Positions 10,802 through 21,198 of a stretch of DNA of 64,000 nt are shown in pieces. The notes below the pieces were generated by a model. It was not told where the DNA came from and did no database searches. It saw only the letters and a program-made list of their open reading frames with translations. How positions within the stretch are numbered: position 1 is the first letter of the stretch; the number at the start of each line of letters is the position of its first letter. Position numbers and translations under genes: made by a program. Source of the stretch: Zasmidium citrigriseum (lineage: Eukaryota; Ascomycota; Dothideomycetes; Mycosphaerellales; Mycosphaerellaceae); assembly GCA_002786025.1 (NCBI GenBank), contig NHNW01000011.1, positions 904,600 through 968,599 of the forward strand. Reading direction: 5' to 3'.

Positions 10802-13800
10802 ATGAGCGCCGCCGGGCCTCTTCCGCCATACCACTCCTCCTCCCCCGCCCAGTCCAACGGCACCCCGCGACCTCCCACCGCCAATGGAGGGGGCGACCGC
10901 GAGTTCGCACACATTGAGGATCTCAAGGCAGATGCCCTGACTGGCTTCAGTCCCAGCCAGTCGGTAAGCCAGCTGTATGATCGAGCCGAAAAGGCTCTGG
11001 GTCAGGCTAAGCTCCAAGTTGACTTCCGCCGTCCGGATCTCGCTTTTGTGGAATACTTGAGAGCTTGCGAAATTGCGGTAGAGGTGCTGCCCAGACATCG
11101 CGACTTCGTCCTCTTCACCCACGACGGTCATGGCCAGCACAAGATCCAGATGCTGCAGCGCCGAATCAGCGCTCTGGACGATCAATTTGACGCAATAAAG
11201 AAGATCATCATCAATAACAACAGCCGGTCAGGTGTTGTGCCTAGATCTCAGCAACAGCATTATACCAACGGTGGGCACTCACGGTCCGAATCTGAGAGTG
11301 CCATGGCTGGATCTGGTGTACACAAAGTCAAGCCAACTCCCTCGCCCAAACCTGAAAAACTTCATACAAGGGCAATCTCACAAGCGAATGCCAGTGCGAA
11401 CGGCACATCTTCTCCTACCAGCGACGTACTTGCGGACAGATTCGCCAAATTGCGTGGATTTGGACAGTCGGAGAACCACACACGACCAAGCTCCAGAGGA
11501 TCTATATCGTCAGTCAACAGTTCCCAGCTGAACATGCCAAACGCTAGCGACTACGGAGGAGCATCGTACATCGGTACGAAGCCTCAAGGCCCCCGTGGCA
11601 TGCCAGAGAATGGATTATCCGGGCCACCTCGACCTTCGAAGCTCCCCTTAGACACCGAGTTGGCGGCAGCCATGCCCAAGGCTCCCAGCCCAACCTACAG
11701 TCCTGCTCGGAATATGCAAATCACGGGCAACATAACCGCACCCAGGCACAGTGCTCGAAGCCTTGCCACCTCGAACAGTCGCAAGTCGTCATTAATTCCA
11801 TCCTCATCCGCATCTTCTGTGGCACCGAATGGCAACGGTGACTACTTCCCAGCGACAAACGGGGCCAACGGGGCTGCGCCGGGTCCAGGGCCTCGCCGAA
11901 AATCCGTTCATATGCCAAAAGAAACTCGCATCAGTGCAGAGAAGCTGTACGACTACTTGGAGAGGTTCAACATTCTACTGATTGACTTTCGGTCACGCGA
12001 AGACTTCGACCAGGGTCACATCTTCACCAGGAACATCATTTGTATCGAGCCTTTGATCATGCGTCAGGGTATCAGTGCTGCAGAACTTGCCGACAAATTG
12101 GTCCTCTCGCCTGAAGAGGAACAGGAAGTCTTTTACAACCGCGACAAGTTTGATCTGGTGGTCTACTACGATGCGCAAACTCAATCCGACACTTTCCTGA
12201 ACCGACCATATGGCGATGCCGAGATGAGGTTGAAGCAGCTACACGAAGCTCTCTACGACTTCAACCAGGATAAGCCATTGCAGAGGCCCCCCATTATCTT
12301 GATCGGTGGCATCAGTGCTTGGGTTGACCTCATCGGAAGCCAAGCTCTGTTGACTTCCAACACCCAGGCCAGGGTCAAACATGGTCGGCCACTCCAGCGA
12401 CGAGCGCCACCTCGGGATGGACCCATGCGAGTTCCGAAACGGCGTCTTCGAGAATACAACCCCCTCGATGCAGAAGAAGAGCGCAAGTGGCGTGAACGCG
12501 CAAAGAGCGAAAGTGTGCCGCAGACTTCTGCTTTCGCGGCCTCGAGCGATGAAGACGGAGGCGAAGACGGTGAGGATGCAATGCCCAAGTATCCCACGAT
12601 TGAAGATTTCAACGCGAGATTTCCAGAAGCTGGCACACTTGAGACACAATTCTTCAACAACACCTGCAACAATGCACCGAGCCGTCCGCCGCCCGAACTT
12701 CCAGCAAAGATACCGCAGTACCCTGCTGCACCATCTCCATCGGTCTATCCTCCTGTCCCCAGCCGACCTGCGCCGGCAGCGCCCAGAATGAGCTATATGG
12801 GCGTGAGTGACCGAGCCGTGACCCAAACCACGCCTACTCCAAGGACGTCGAGCCAGCTGATTCCTTACATCCCTCCGAAATACCTATCGGCTAACCTGCG
12901 CATCCCTCGAACCGGCCTCGTCAACTTTGGCAGTACATGCTACATGAACGCGACATTGCAGTCACTTTCGGCAACTACCCCATTGTCAATCTTGTTCCTG
13001 GACGATCAGTACAGAAATCTTGTGCAAAAGGACAACTGGAAAGGGAGTCGCGGCCTTCTACCCGACATCTACAGTAATACCATCCGGTCACTCTGGAAAG
13101 GTGATGTCAGCTGCATCAAGCCAAGTACTTTGTTCAACTTTGTCGGTCGATTAAACAGCATGTTCAGAGACCCAGGCCAGCAGCAGGATGCTCAGGAATT
13201 CTTCAGTATGCTTGTTGATGTTCTGCATGAGGATTTCAATGCGAACTGGGCACGAACACCGCTGCGGGCTCTCACAGAGGCTGAGGAGCAAAAGCGAGAG
13301 CGAATGCCCAAGCTTCAAGTTGCCAAGACTGAATGGGGAAGATATACACATCGCGAGAACTCTTTTTTGACGTCGTTGTTCTACGGACAGCACTCATCGC
13401 GACTTCGTTGCCCCAAGTGTGGCATCACGAGCACACAATACGATGCTTGGGCGCTCCTTCAGATCGAGATTCCGGACTGTCGCGAGACTAAGCTACAGGA
13501 TTGCTTCAGACAGCATTTCAAAGATGAACTGCTCGATGAGGACAACCAATGGACGTGTCCAAAGTGCAAGGCACCTCGCCGGGCGTGGAAGAAGCTTACC
13601 ATGACCAGAGCGCCACCATTTCTCGTGGTTGGTCTCAAGCGTTTCAAGACGCATCCAAGGACAGGCGACCAGAGGAAGCTTCATACGGCTGTTCGCTTTC
13701 CACTGAATGGACTGGATATGGAAGAGTTCATAATACCCCAGCCAAGCCCTCAGGAGGCACAGGAGATCGCAGCCCAATACGGATCTGACGCACTGAAGAC

Positions 13801-14071
13801 AGACGTCTCATTGACTCCACCCTACGTATACGATTGCTATGCTGTCGTCAGACACATGGGCGAGTCTACCCGAAGCGGTCACTACACCGCCGCCGTCAAA
13901 GACCGAGCCAGAGGGTGCTGGCGCTATTTCAACGACACCACCGCTACCGATTTCCAGCCCGACGAACTCAGCTCTGCTCGAGCGCTCGACAACGATAACG
14001 CATATTTGATGTTTTACCAGCGGAGATCACCGAATGATGGGAACCCTCCACCACCGCCGAATAAATTTTGA
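10802..14071 (+). CDS. Ubiquitin C-terminal hydrolase with rhodanese domain (Doa4/USP8 type)
   Basis: Intronless, 1089 residues from the ATG at 10802, chosen over the in-frame codon at 10778 because it sits in a CCACCATG context and starts the conserved protein. Domains: an N-terminal helical USP8-dimerisation/MIT-like segment (about 40-125); a Ser/Pro-rich linker; a rhodanese domain (about 375-520) with YLERFNILLIDFRSREDFDQGHI; and a USP catalytic core (about 700-1085). The Cys box is GLVNFGSTCYMN with Cys713; the His box is SGHYTAAV with His1027, followed by WRYFNDTTATDF. Two CxxC pairs (CPKCG, CPKCK) form the zinc finger. The enzyme is expected to remove ubiquitin from cargo at endosomes. 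The Cys box has Ser where many USPs have Asn before TC (GST versus GNT). Divergent from VPS27. Confidence 0.94.
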   Translation: MSAAGPLPPYHSSSPAQSNGTPRPPTANGGGDREFAHIEDLKADALTGFSPSQSVSQLYDRAEKALGQAKLQVDFRRPDLAFVEYLRACEIAVEVLPRHRDFVLFTHDGHGQHKIQMLQRRISALDDQFDAIKKIIINNNSRSGVVPRSQQQHYTNGGHSRSESESAMAGSGVHKVKPTPSPKPEKLHTRAISQANASANGTSSPTSDVLADRFAKLRGFGQSENHTRPSSRGSISSVNSSQLNMPNASDYGGASYIGTKPQGPRGMPENGLSGPPRPSKLPLDTELAAAMPKAPSPTYSPARNMQITGNITAPRHSARSLATSNSRKSSLIPSSSASSVAPNGNGDYFPATNGANGAAPGPGPRRKSVHMPKETRISAEKLYDYLERFNILLIDFRSREDFDQGHIFTRNIICIEPLIMRQGISAAELADKLVLSPEEEQEVFYNRDKFDLVVYYDAQTQSDTFLNRPYGDAEMRLKQLHEALYDFNQDKPLQRPPIILIGGISAWVDLIGSQALLTSNTQARVKHGRPLQRRAPPRDGPMRVPKRRLREYNPLDAEEERKWRERAKSESVPQTSAFAASSDEDGGEDGEDAMPKYPTIEDFNARFPEAGTLETQFFNNTCNNAPSRPPPELPAKIPQYPAAPSPSVYPPVPSRPAPAAPRMSYMGVSDRAVTQTTPTPRTSSQLIPYIPPKYLSANLRIPRTGLVNFGSTCYMNATLQSLSATTPLSILFLDDQYRNLVQKDNWKGSRGLLPDIYSNTIRSLWKGDVSCIKPSTLFNFVGRLNSMFRDPGQQQDAQEFFSMLVDVLHEDFNANWARTPLRALTEAEEQKRERMPKLQVAKTEWGRYTHRENSFLTSLFYGQHSSRLRCPKCGITSTQYDAWALLQIEIPDCRETKLQDCFRQHFKDELLDEDNQWTCPKCKAPRRAWKKLTMTRAPPFLVVGLKRFKTHPRTGDQRKLHTAVRFPLNGLDMEEFIIPQPSPQEAQEIAAQYGSDALKTDVSLTPPYVYDCYAVVRHMGESTRSGHYTAAVKDRARGCWRYFNDTTATDFQPDELSSARALDNDNAYLMFYQRRSPNDGNPPPPPNKF

Positions 14072-14368
14072 TGATTGGACTGCCACGAAGATGCTTTTGT
14101 GAGAGCGTTTAGAGCGTTGGGCATTGAACGAAGGAGTTTTTGGCAGCCCACGAATTGGACGTGTGGCATCATGACTGGATAGGATAGCGCTTTTCATGAG
14201 ACGATACCTCTGCTTCGACGGGCTGGTTGTTGGATGAAAGAGTCATGTAGAAATGCGAATACGAATATATTCAAAAGAACAAGCACTTCTCGAATAATGG
14301 ATCTTGCCTTGCTCTAGGTATGGTACAATCTAGTCTATCGTGAACGCTGCGATTCGCTCATCTGATCA

Positions 14369-16458
14369 TCAACCTTCGCTGTCGTTCTTCTTGATCGATT
14401 CCGGAACTTCATCTCCCTTCTCCCCAACTTCTTCCCCTGGACTCTCCTTCTCCAACCTCTCAGCCTCCTCTCTCTTCTTCTGCTCCTTCCTCGTACTCTT
14501 CCACTCCACTCCCAACGCAGGCAGCAATGTCAAACAAGCCAGCGCCACAGCAACATAGAACGAATCCGTCAGAGAATCGTCATAAACCTGCAACACAGTA
14601 TCCACGACCATCTCGTTCCCACCCGTCGCATTTCGCACATTCTCCACCAGATTCGTTGCTCCACTCCCACCCAACACACTCGTCACGACACTCGGATCGA
14701 GGTTCGGCAACGAGGCCGTGAGTCCCGATTGGAGTTGCTGAATAAACACATTCTGACCTATACCCACGGTAATCGCGGCGCCGAGACTTCGCGCAAAGAC
14801 GGCAAGGGAAGTTCCTTGAGGGATTTGGGACGTGAGGAGCACGGTTTGGATCGCGATGTTGGTTTGTTCGAGACTGGCGCCGATGCCTGCGGCGAAGAGG
14901 ATTTGGTAGCCGAGCCAGGTGCCTGTGCTGGAGGAGGGAGTTAGGAGGGTGAAGAGGGCGGCGCCGATGGAGGTGCAGATTGTTCCGAAGCTGCGAGGGA
15001 GGGTGGTTAGTTTATGGGTGGTTATGGAGGGTTGGGAGGGGGACGTACTAGAGCCAGGGGACGTAGTAGCCTGTTGCGACTACGATGCCGCCTGCGGCTA
15101 TGGAGAAGATGACGAGGGTGATGATTAGGGGGAGTTGGTGGATGCCGGATTCTTGGGCTGTGTCGCCTTTTACCCCTGTTCACGAGACTGTTAGTCTGTT
15201 CTGGGTCTTCCTTCAGGGTACTGCTGGACTTGCCTTGGAACCACAGCGGCAGGTAGTAAACGATCAGACTGAAAGCCGCGCTCGCAAACATCGTATACAA
15301 TGAAGCGCAAGCCACGGTCCTTTGCGATATAATCTTCCGCGGCACGATGGCATTATCGCCAGCGAACCACTGCTGGATAGCCCAGGCAATGATACCAACG
15401 CCGAAGACAACAAGGACTGCGATCACGCGGCCGGAGCTCCAGGGGTATTGTTGGCCGCCCCAGGTAAGGGCGAGGAGCAAGCAGATGATCGATGGCATGA
15501 AGATGGCGATGCCGATTGGGTCGAATTTGGCAACGATCTGGAGCCATGTCTTGTTTTTAAAGCGGTTTGGGTCTTGTTTGTTGACGGGCTTGAGGCAGAA
15601 GAAGACGACGATCGCAGCCACAGCGCCTAGGGGCAAGTTGACTGAGATGCGTTAGTGTGAATTTCGTTTCGTAGAAGAAGGATGCTTACTGTAGAAGCAC
15701 CAGCGCCAAGTCACGTTAGTCGTGAAAGCACCGCCTGCGAAATGTTAGCACCTTTTTTGTCTCCTTGACTTACGCAATGACTTACCAAGAAGAGGTCCGA
15801 CAACAGATGCAATCCCAAAGGTCCCGCCGATGATGCCGTTGTACAGTGGCCGCTTCGACAGAGGCGTGCTCTCAGCGATGATAATGAAAGCGCCGCCAAA
15901 GATCCCAGCGCTGCCGATACCTGGCACAGGCCAAGGTCAGTACACGCCTGAGAACTGAGACACTGTCTTCTGTCTTGGATCCATACCTGCTATCGCCCTC
16001 CCAATGATCAAAGCAATCGAGTTAGGCGCTGCTCCACAGATAGCACTGGCAACCTCAAAGATCAAGATCGTCGACAAGAACGTCCACTTGGTGCTCAGCA
16101 GACTGTCTGGCGTTAGCTAATTCGATGAAAAAGGGGCAAAGCCAACAAACCTATAACATCGGCCGAAGGGCAATTGGAAAGCGCATTGTGTTAGAAGAAA
16201 AGCCGTGTTGTACCAAGACACATCGTCAAGACTCTGAAATTGAGCAGTGATGGTCGGGATGGCAGTCGCAATGATCGTGGCGTCCAAGGCGACGAGGAAT
16301 GTGGTGAGAACGAGGGAGAGGAAGATCAGAGTCAGGCGGAGACCTGTAGGGTATTGGCCATCGTCGTCTTTTTTCTGATCCCGGGTGGCCTTTTGTGCTT
16401 CGACATCCGCAGGAGTCTCTTCTTTCGCTTCTTTCTGCTTCGACTTGAAGTTGAACAT
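14369..16458 (-). CDS. MFS drug/toxin efflux transporter, 14-TM (DHA2) type
   Basis: Seven exons: 16458-16151, 16102-15987, 15920-15786, 15734-15690, 15641-15234, 15175-15049 and 14990-14369; 586 residues. All phases agree and rebuild typical MFS text: [11 protein letters not shown] in TM1, [46 protein letters not shown] (DHA2 motif), [20 protein letters not shown]. Introns are 48-66 nt. The fifth intron (15176-15233) begins with GC, in the consensus GCAAGT; no GT alternative keeps the frame. The N-terminus is a charged cytosolic stretch and the C-terminus is Glu/Lys-rich. The protein should export small molecules or toxins by proton antiport at the plasma membrane. No biosynthetic cluster surrounds it. 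The start at 16458 is the only ATG; the codon seven residues upstream is TTG. Confidence 0.92.
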
Positions 16459-17243
16459 CTTGGATGGAGATCGTTGCAATGCTGGAGCGGAACAGGGGGC
16501 GAGGTTGAAGTCTTTTCACCTACCAAGCATACGGCGAATTCATAGTTCCTCTACGGCGTGAATGCCGTTCTACATCATGATGTTGTGACATTCTTTGCAA
16601 GATGCGGCGGATCGGCACCGTATGTTTGCCTATGATACGGGCAAGTTTGGCCGTATGTGCCCCAGGCATACACGCTGGGATGCCGGACGCCGTCGATTGA
16701 CCGTACCCCTTGGTCTTGCTCAGCTCTCACAATTCTGAGGATGTGTTTTTGCCACCGTGATGTTGTTTGGCAGATTTGACGTTTGAGTTGCCTTGGGTAG
16801 TGAGAAGGACTCTCCTCACTGCCACTCGTCGGAAAGATGCCGGAGCTTCGAGTCCTATCCCAAGGACCAATACCGAGAACCCATCTCGTAGGGAGTCGAT
16901 CAAAAGCTGAAGCAGTGACGCCAGCATCTCTCAGGTCGTTGATGATGTCGAGAAAGACTCGGCAGAACATGTAGGTGGATGTAGAAGTGAGAAAGAGGAA
17001 GAGCAGAGCAAAGCAGGTGCACTTCACCTCGGCTCTAGCTCGGACTCTATTCGAACCTCGCCTGACTTCATCTCCTCGTAAGAAGTCCGAACTCGACATA
17101 ACATCGCAGGTTCTTACATACGACGTTTTGGGGAAGACAGTACCGAAAGGTCGCCAGTCGATTTCAACATCTTCCAATAAGGACCCTGTCGATCCATCAC
17201 CTTCAAACCTTCACCAAAGTAATCCACCCACAACAACAACAAC
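16459..17243. promoter_or_regulatory. Divergent intergenic region between MFS transporter and thioesterase
   Basis: About 785 bp with no supported gene. A 200-codon open frame on the minus strand (16,575-17,177) has no recognisable features. The element CCGTATG occurs twice (near 16,619 and 16,652), and GGCATACACG is nearby; these could be binding sites, but nothing further supports this. A CAACAACAACAACATG leader precedes the thioesterase start. Confidence 0.5.
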
Positions 17244-17801
17244 ATGTCCAAAAACCACCCCTCACCCGCCTGGGGCCCCCTCACCTCCTCAAAAGCAATA
17301 AAAATAATGCAATGGTTCAACGACGCGCACTGCTCCGCTATCCCCCAAACAAACTACGACGTCCCCTTCATGCGCAGTCTCAAAGTCCTCTCCGCAACAA
17401 TCCAAACCCCAACAACACCCGCAAAAGCCGTATTCCGGTTCAAAGTCCCGCCAAACGTCAGCAATCAACCGACAGGAAAGCAACCTCAGACGACCCACGG
17501 CGGAGCGCTAGGGATGTTCTTTGATCTGCCGACGAGCTTGACGATCGTGGCGTGTAATTTTGCGGGATGGGAGTCGACGGGGATGACGAGGAGACTGGAT
17601 GTTACGTTTTTAAGGCCGCCGGTTGAGGGCGATGATGTTTTGATTGAGAGTGAGGTGGTTCAGATTGGGAAGCGGCTGGCGGTGATTAGGGGTGTGATGA
17701 AGAGGGAGAGGGATGGGGTGATGCTGGCGACGTGTCAACATGATAAGTACATGGGCGATGTGCCGCATTATACGCTTGATAAGCCGTTACCGAAGCTCTA
17801 G
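17244..17801 (+). CDS. Hotdog-fold thioesterase (PaaI/THEM-like)
   Basis: Single exon, 185 residues. The core matches the hotdog thioesterase family: TTHGGALGMFFDLPTS forms the central helix region with the HGG motif, followed by the beta strands TRRLDVTFLRPPVEGDDVLIESEVVQIGKRLAVIRG. In this family the enzyme hydrolyses acyl-CoA thioesters. The N-terminal 60 residues are helical and may form the lid; there is no clear targeting signal. Start ATG has the context AACAACATG. Codon use is G/T-rich towards the end but otherwise like its neighbours. It ends 102 bp from the convergent PRP4 gene. Confidence 0.88.
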   Translation: MSKNHPSPAWGPLTSSKAIKIMQWFNDAHCSAIPQTNYDVPFMRSLKVLSATIQTPTTPAKAVFRFKVPPNVSNQPTGKQPQTTHGGALGMFFDLPTSLTIVACNFAGWESTGMTRRLDVTFLRPPVEGDDVLIESEVVQIGKRLAVIRGVMKRERDGVMLATCQHDKYMGDVPHYTLDKPLPKL

Positions 17802-17903
17802 CCTGCAATCGCTTCTTTTTAGAGGTTTTGATACAGTATAGAGCGTCACCTCCTCACATGCATGGAGCCTTTTGCTTTTCCGTATAGAGAGTCCTTCGTC
17901 TCC

Positions 17904-19646
17904 TCATATTCCTTCCATGTCGTCTCTTGCCCAGAGCTTGACCGTTCGATCACGGCCGCAAGAAGCGATCCACTTGGCGTCCGAAGTCGTGTCGACTGCA
18001 AGTACCGTGCCGTCGTGGCCCGTCAGAGACTTGCACAGCGCCCAGTCATCTGCCGAGAAGATGTTGACCGCCTTGTCGAAGCCACTGCTGACAATGAAGG
18101 TGCCACTCTTCTTCGGCTTGATCTCGTCGTGCTCTCCGCCATCGCCATTAGTCATGACAGTATCCGCCTGTGGCATGTTGCCAGACAATGGTCCGTCGGT
18201 GCCCTTGAACCATCTCAGGTCTGACACTCCCCCAACGTGAGCTCCGATGCTTGCAGACTCCTTCACGTTCCGCAGATCCCAGCACTTGGCGAAACCATCT
18301 GCGCTTCCCGTCATGACTCGAACTCCGTCGCTGCTCCAGTCCATGGCATGAATGGGGGCAACGTGGCTCTCGAGGAGCATGACAGTGCGTCCTGATCGCG
18401 TATCCCAGACGCGACCTATCGAATCCAGTCCTGCAGATGAGATGAGACTGCCATCTTCGTTGAAGCTGACGGTGTAGACTTCCTTGCTATGACCCTCCTG
18501 GAGTAGAAGTTCCTGCGTCGTGTTGACATCCCAAAGCCGCCAAGTAGTGTCGTAGCCTGCACTCGCCAGATATCGTCCTGAGGGGTGGAACTCTGTCCGG
18601 CACACACGCGCACTATGGCCACTGAGAGTAGCGACAGGAGTGTCCTGACTCAGAGACCATAGATGGATCTCGGTATCCTGAGCAGCTGTGGCGAGGTTGA
18701 TGCTGTCGTTGCTGACGTTCGAAGTCGGCAGCGTGGCTCCGGGATACCAGCTTATCCCTCCCACTATGCCCTTGTGTCCTCGAAGTACCTTTTGAGTCTC
18801 CAGATTTGGAACGTCCAACAGCTTCACACTTCCTCCCCAATCACCGCATGCCACCAAACTTCCGTTCGGTGCGAATCGCACGATACTGACAGGCCGCTCG
18901 CTCGCAATTTGACTTCCAAACAGCTCCATCCCTCCCAGCTTCTCCTTGATTGCCTTGCGGTGTCTGACATGGGTTGCGACGTCGATTTTGCTCTCCGCTC
19001 TCTGGTGCTCAATCCGCCGTGCCGCTCTGGGTAACGAATACCGTGCAATATCCCGCCGCGCCGCGAGCAGTTCTTGACTGCCTTGGATGTAAAACTCACC
19101 TTCTTCTTCATCTTCCTTCTTATCCTCGGCTGCATCGACCATAGAGACGTCTTCGTCACCATCCTCTTGCTCCTTTAACATCAACTCTCGTAACCGGTCT
19201 CGTCTGTCCTCTTTTCGCTCGCCGAATAAGGTGATGGGCTCTCCCCTGGCTCTGAGTTCGGTTCGCACACGTTGGTCGTCGGTCGGTACAGCCAATGCAG
19301 CAGCCTTCCGCTTTCGCGCAAAGTCACTATAAACGGAGGCGGCATTCTGGGAAGGACCGCCGGCTGCAGATGGGATTTGATAGTTGGTATCGGTGGCTGC
19401 ACATTTGTTAGGAAGAGGTCGAGCATGGTGTTTTCTTAATGTACTCACGCAAATCGGCAATGCTGATGCCTGCATCATCCTACCAAACCAGACATCAGTC
19501 AGTCGTTCCAAGGCCTCCAGAGTCCGCAGCGCTGGATCTGGCGGGGCATGTGAATATGCATTGCTGCTTCTCGCGGGGATGATGGTTCGAATGCTTACCT
19601 CTGGCGTCTCCTCGACGTATGCCTGCCGCGACGGGTGGATCGACAT
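17904..19646 (-). CDS. PRP4: U4/U6 snRNP protein Prp4 (WD40)
   Basis: Three exons: 19646-19599, 19479-19449 and 19396-17904; 523 residues. The start gives MSIHPSRQAYVEETPE, then a 31-nt exon encoding DDAGISIADL, then PTDTNYQ. Introns of 119 nt and 52 nt have GT-AG ends (GTAAGC...GGTAG; GTGAGT...GCAG), and together they are a multiple of three without a stop, which makes the unspliced frame look continuous. The SFM/PRP4 motif follows (VPTDDQRVRTELRARGEPITLFGE), then a Glu/Asp-rich linker and seven WD repeats, for example GHSARVCRTEFHPSGRYLASAGYD. Prp4 bridges the U4/U6 di-snRNP in the spliceosome. Divergent from the PTC7-like gene by 294 bp. Confidence 0.9.
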   Translation of the reverse strand: MSIHPSRQAYVEETPEVSIRTIIPARSSNAYSHAPPDPALRTLEALERLTDVWFGRMMQASALPICVSTLRKHHARPLPNKCAATDTNYQIPSAAGGPSQNAASVYSDFARKRKAAALAVPTDDQRVRTELRARGEPITLFGERKEDRRDRLRELMLKEQEDGDEDVSMVDAAEDKKEDEEEGEFYIQGSQELLAARRDIARYSLPRAARRIEHQRAESKIDVATHVRHRKAIKEKLGGMELFGSQIASERPVSIVRFAPNGSLVACGDWGGSVKLLDVPNLETQKVLRGHKGIVGGISWYPGATLPTSNVSNDSINLATAAQDTEIHLWSLSQDTPVATLSGHSARVCRTEFHPSGRYLASAGYDTTWRLWDVNTTQELLLQEGHSKEVYTVSFNEDGSLISSAGLDSIGRVWDTRSGRTVMLLESHVAPIHAMDWSSDGVRVMTGSADGFAKCWDLRNVKESASIGAHVGGVSDLRWFKGTDGPLSGNMPQADTVMTNGDGGEHDEIKPKKSGTFIVSSGFDKAVNIFSADDWALCKSLTGHDGTVLAVDTTSDAKWIASCGRDRTVKLWARDDMEGI

Positions 19647-19940
19647 GTTGGCGGTGTTGATGTCGTCGAAGGTGGAAGTTGTCGCGTGCGAGCTCGTGTC
19701 TTCGAATTGCTCGAACTGAAACTGGAGTGGAGCGTGGAGGCGCAAATAAGGTTGCACAGTTGCAGTGGCGGAAGCGCGGAGGAGGATTCGAGTGATCGCA
19801 GAACCTACCGATACTGTACCTCTCTTCGCCTTTAACACATACCTGCATCATCCACCGCGCCCGCATCGTTGCCTGCGACATGTCTTCATGATGATCCTCA
19901 CCAGCGCCGTCCTGTGCTACATCCTCGCCAACCAGCTGCA

Positions 19941-21198
19941 ATGTCAGCCTCCCTGCGTGCCCTGCTTGTGAAAAGGGCCAGCACCACTCTAACTGCTGCA
20001 GCTCCTCGCACGCCTAATCCATCTATGCCACTACGCATTTCGCAGTCGTACTCTACCAGCTCGAACGAGACTGCCTTTACCTACCGAATCGCTGCTGCAT
20101 CTGCTCCTAAGCGTGCCCCTCCTCGACCACCTAAACCTGGCCGAGATTACTGGAATTATGCATCCACCCACGTAAATCCGTCTCCGCCATACCTGCGATC
20201 AAGCAAGCAAGACTCGGGCGAAGATGCCTTCTTTGCTACTACAGTTGGCGGAAGCCAGCACCACGTAGCTTTTGGTGTGGCAGACGGCGTTGGTGGATGG
20301 CAAGATCAAGGCGTAGATCCATCAGAATACAGCCAAGCCCTGTGCGGTCTGATGGCTGGCTCGGCCAACATTCAAGAGAACATTGAAGAAAACCCATGCA
20401 AACCTCGGCCGTTGCTCCAGCAGGCGTATGACGCAGTCATGAACAACCCTCGCATAGCTGCCGGCGGATGCACAGCCAGCCTTGGAGTGATGGACGGACG
20501 AGGCAACATCGAAACAGCCAAGTACGTAGACCCTCAATTTCATTCTTGTTCGACCATCGTTATTGACTTCTTGCAGCCTTGGTGACTCTGGATATCTCGT
20601 CTTTGGTCCTGGTAAAGTCGCCCATCGTTCTGAGAGCCAGACGCACGCCTTCAACACTCCCTATCAGATGTCAAAGGTCCCCCCTAAGCTCCAAGCTCAA
20701 TACGCCATCTTTGGTTCGACATATTTCAGCGAATCTCCCGCCAATGCCGACGTTGACAACCACCAACTCAAGCACGGAGATATCGTTCTTTTTGCGACTG
20801 ACGGCGTGTGGGACAACCTGTCCGCTCAAGACACTCTTCAGATCGTTTCGCGAGTCATGGAGGAAGGTGGCTACTGGTTCAAGTCACATAATTTCGACGG
20901 AGCTGAAACGATGCTCAACGAGACGTTGATTCGACAACTGCCGAGGACCATCGACGATAAGGTCCAAGAATCGTATCTACCCGGTCAAATCGCTGCGGCG
21001 GTCATGCGAGAGGCAAAGATCGCCGGACTGGATCGAAGACGTGAAGGACCCTTCGCGAAGGAGGTCAAGGCAAGATACCCGCAGGAAGGATGGGAAGGCG
21101 GCAAACCGGACGATATTGCGGTCGTCGTCTGCATCGCAGTCGAAGAAGGGGCCAGCTCTGCACAGCAGGACCAGAAGCCCATCAAAGCCAAGTTGTGA
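19941..21198 (+). CDS. PTC7: PP2C-type protein phosphatase, Ptc7-like (mitochondrial)
   Basis: Two exons, 19941-20521 and 20577-21198, split by a 55-nt intron in phase 2; 400 residues. The N-terminus (MSASLRALLVKRASTTL...) is Arg/Ser-rich without acids and looks like a mitochondrial presequence. PP2C metal-binding motifs are DSGEDAFF, ADGVGGWQDQG, NLGDSGYLVF (created by the splice), FATDGVWDNL and KPDDIAVVV. This order and the GVGGW motif match yeast Ptc7/human PPTC7, which acts in the mitochondrial matrix on coenzyme Q and import functions. The start at 19941 was chosen over an in-frame ATG at 19869 because it begins the targeting-like sequence. Nothing in the motifs is missing. Confidence 0.9.

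Noticed and set aside
10490..11185. 231-codon minus-strand frame opposite the ubiquitin hydrolase start
   Set aside because: Gly/Arg/Trp-rich text from antisense of Pro/Ser-rich coding sequence; no domain.
16575..17177. 200-codon minus-strand frame in the MFS/thioesterase interval
   Set aside because: No conserved pattern and lies over the likely thioesterase promoter; could not be supported.
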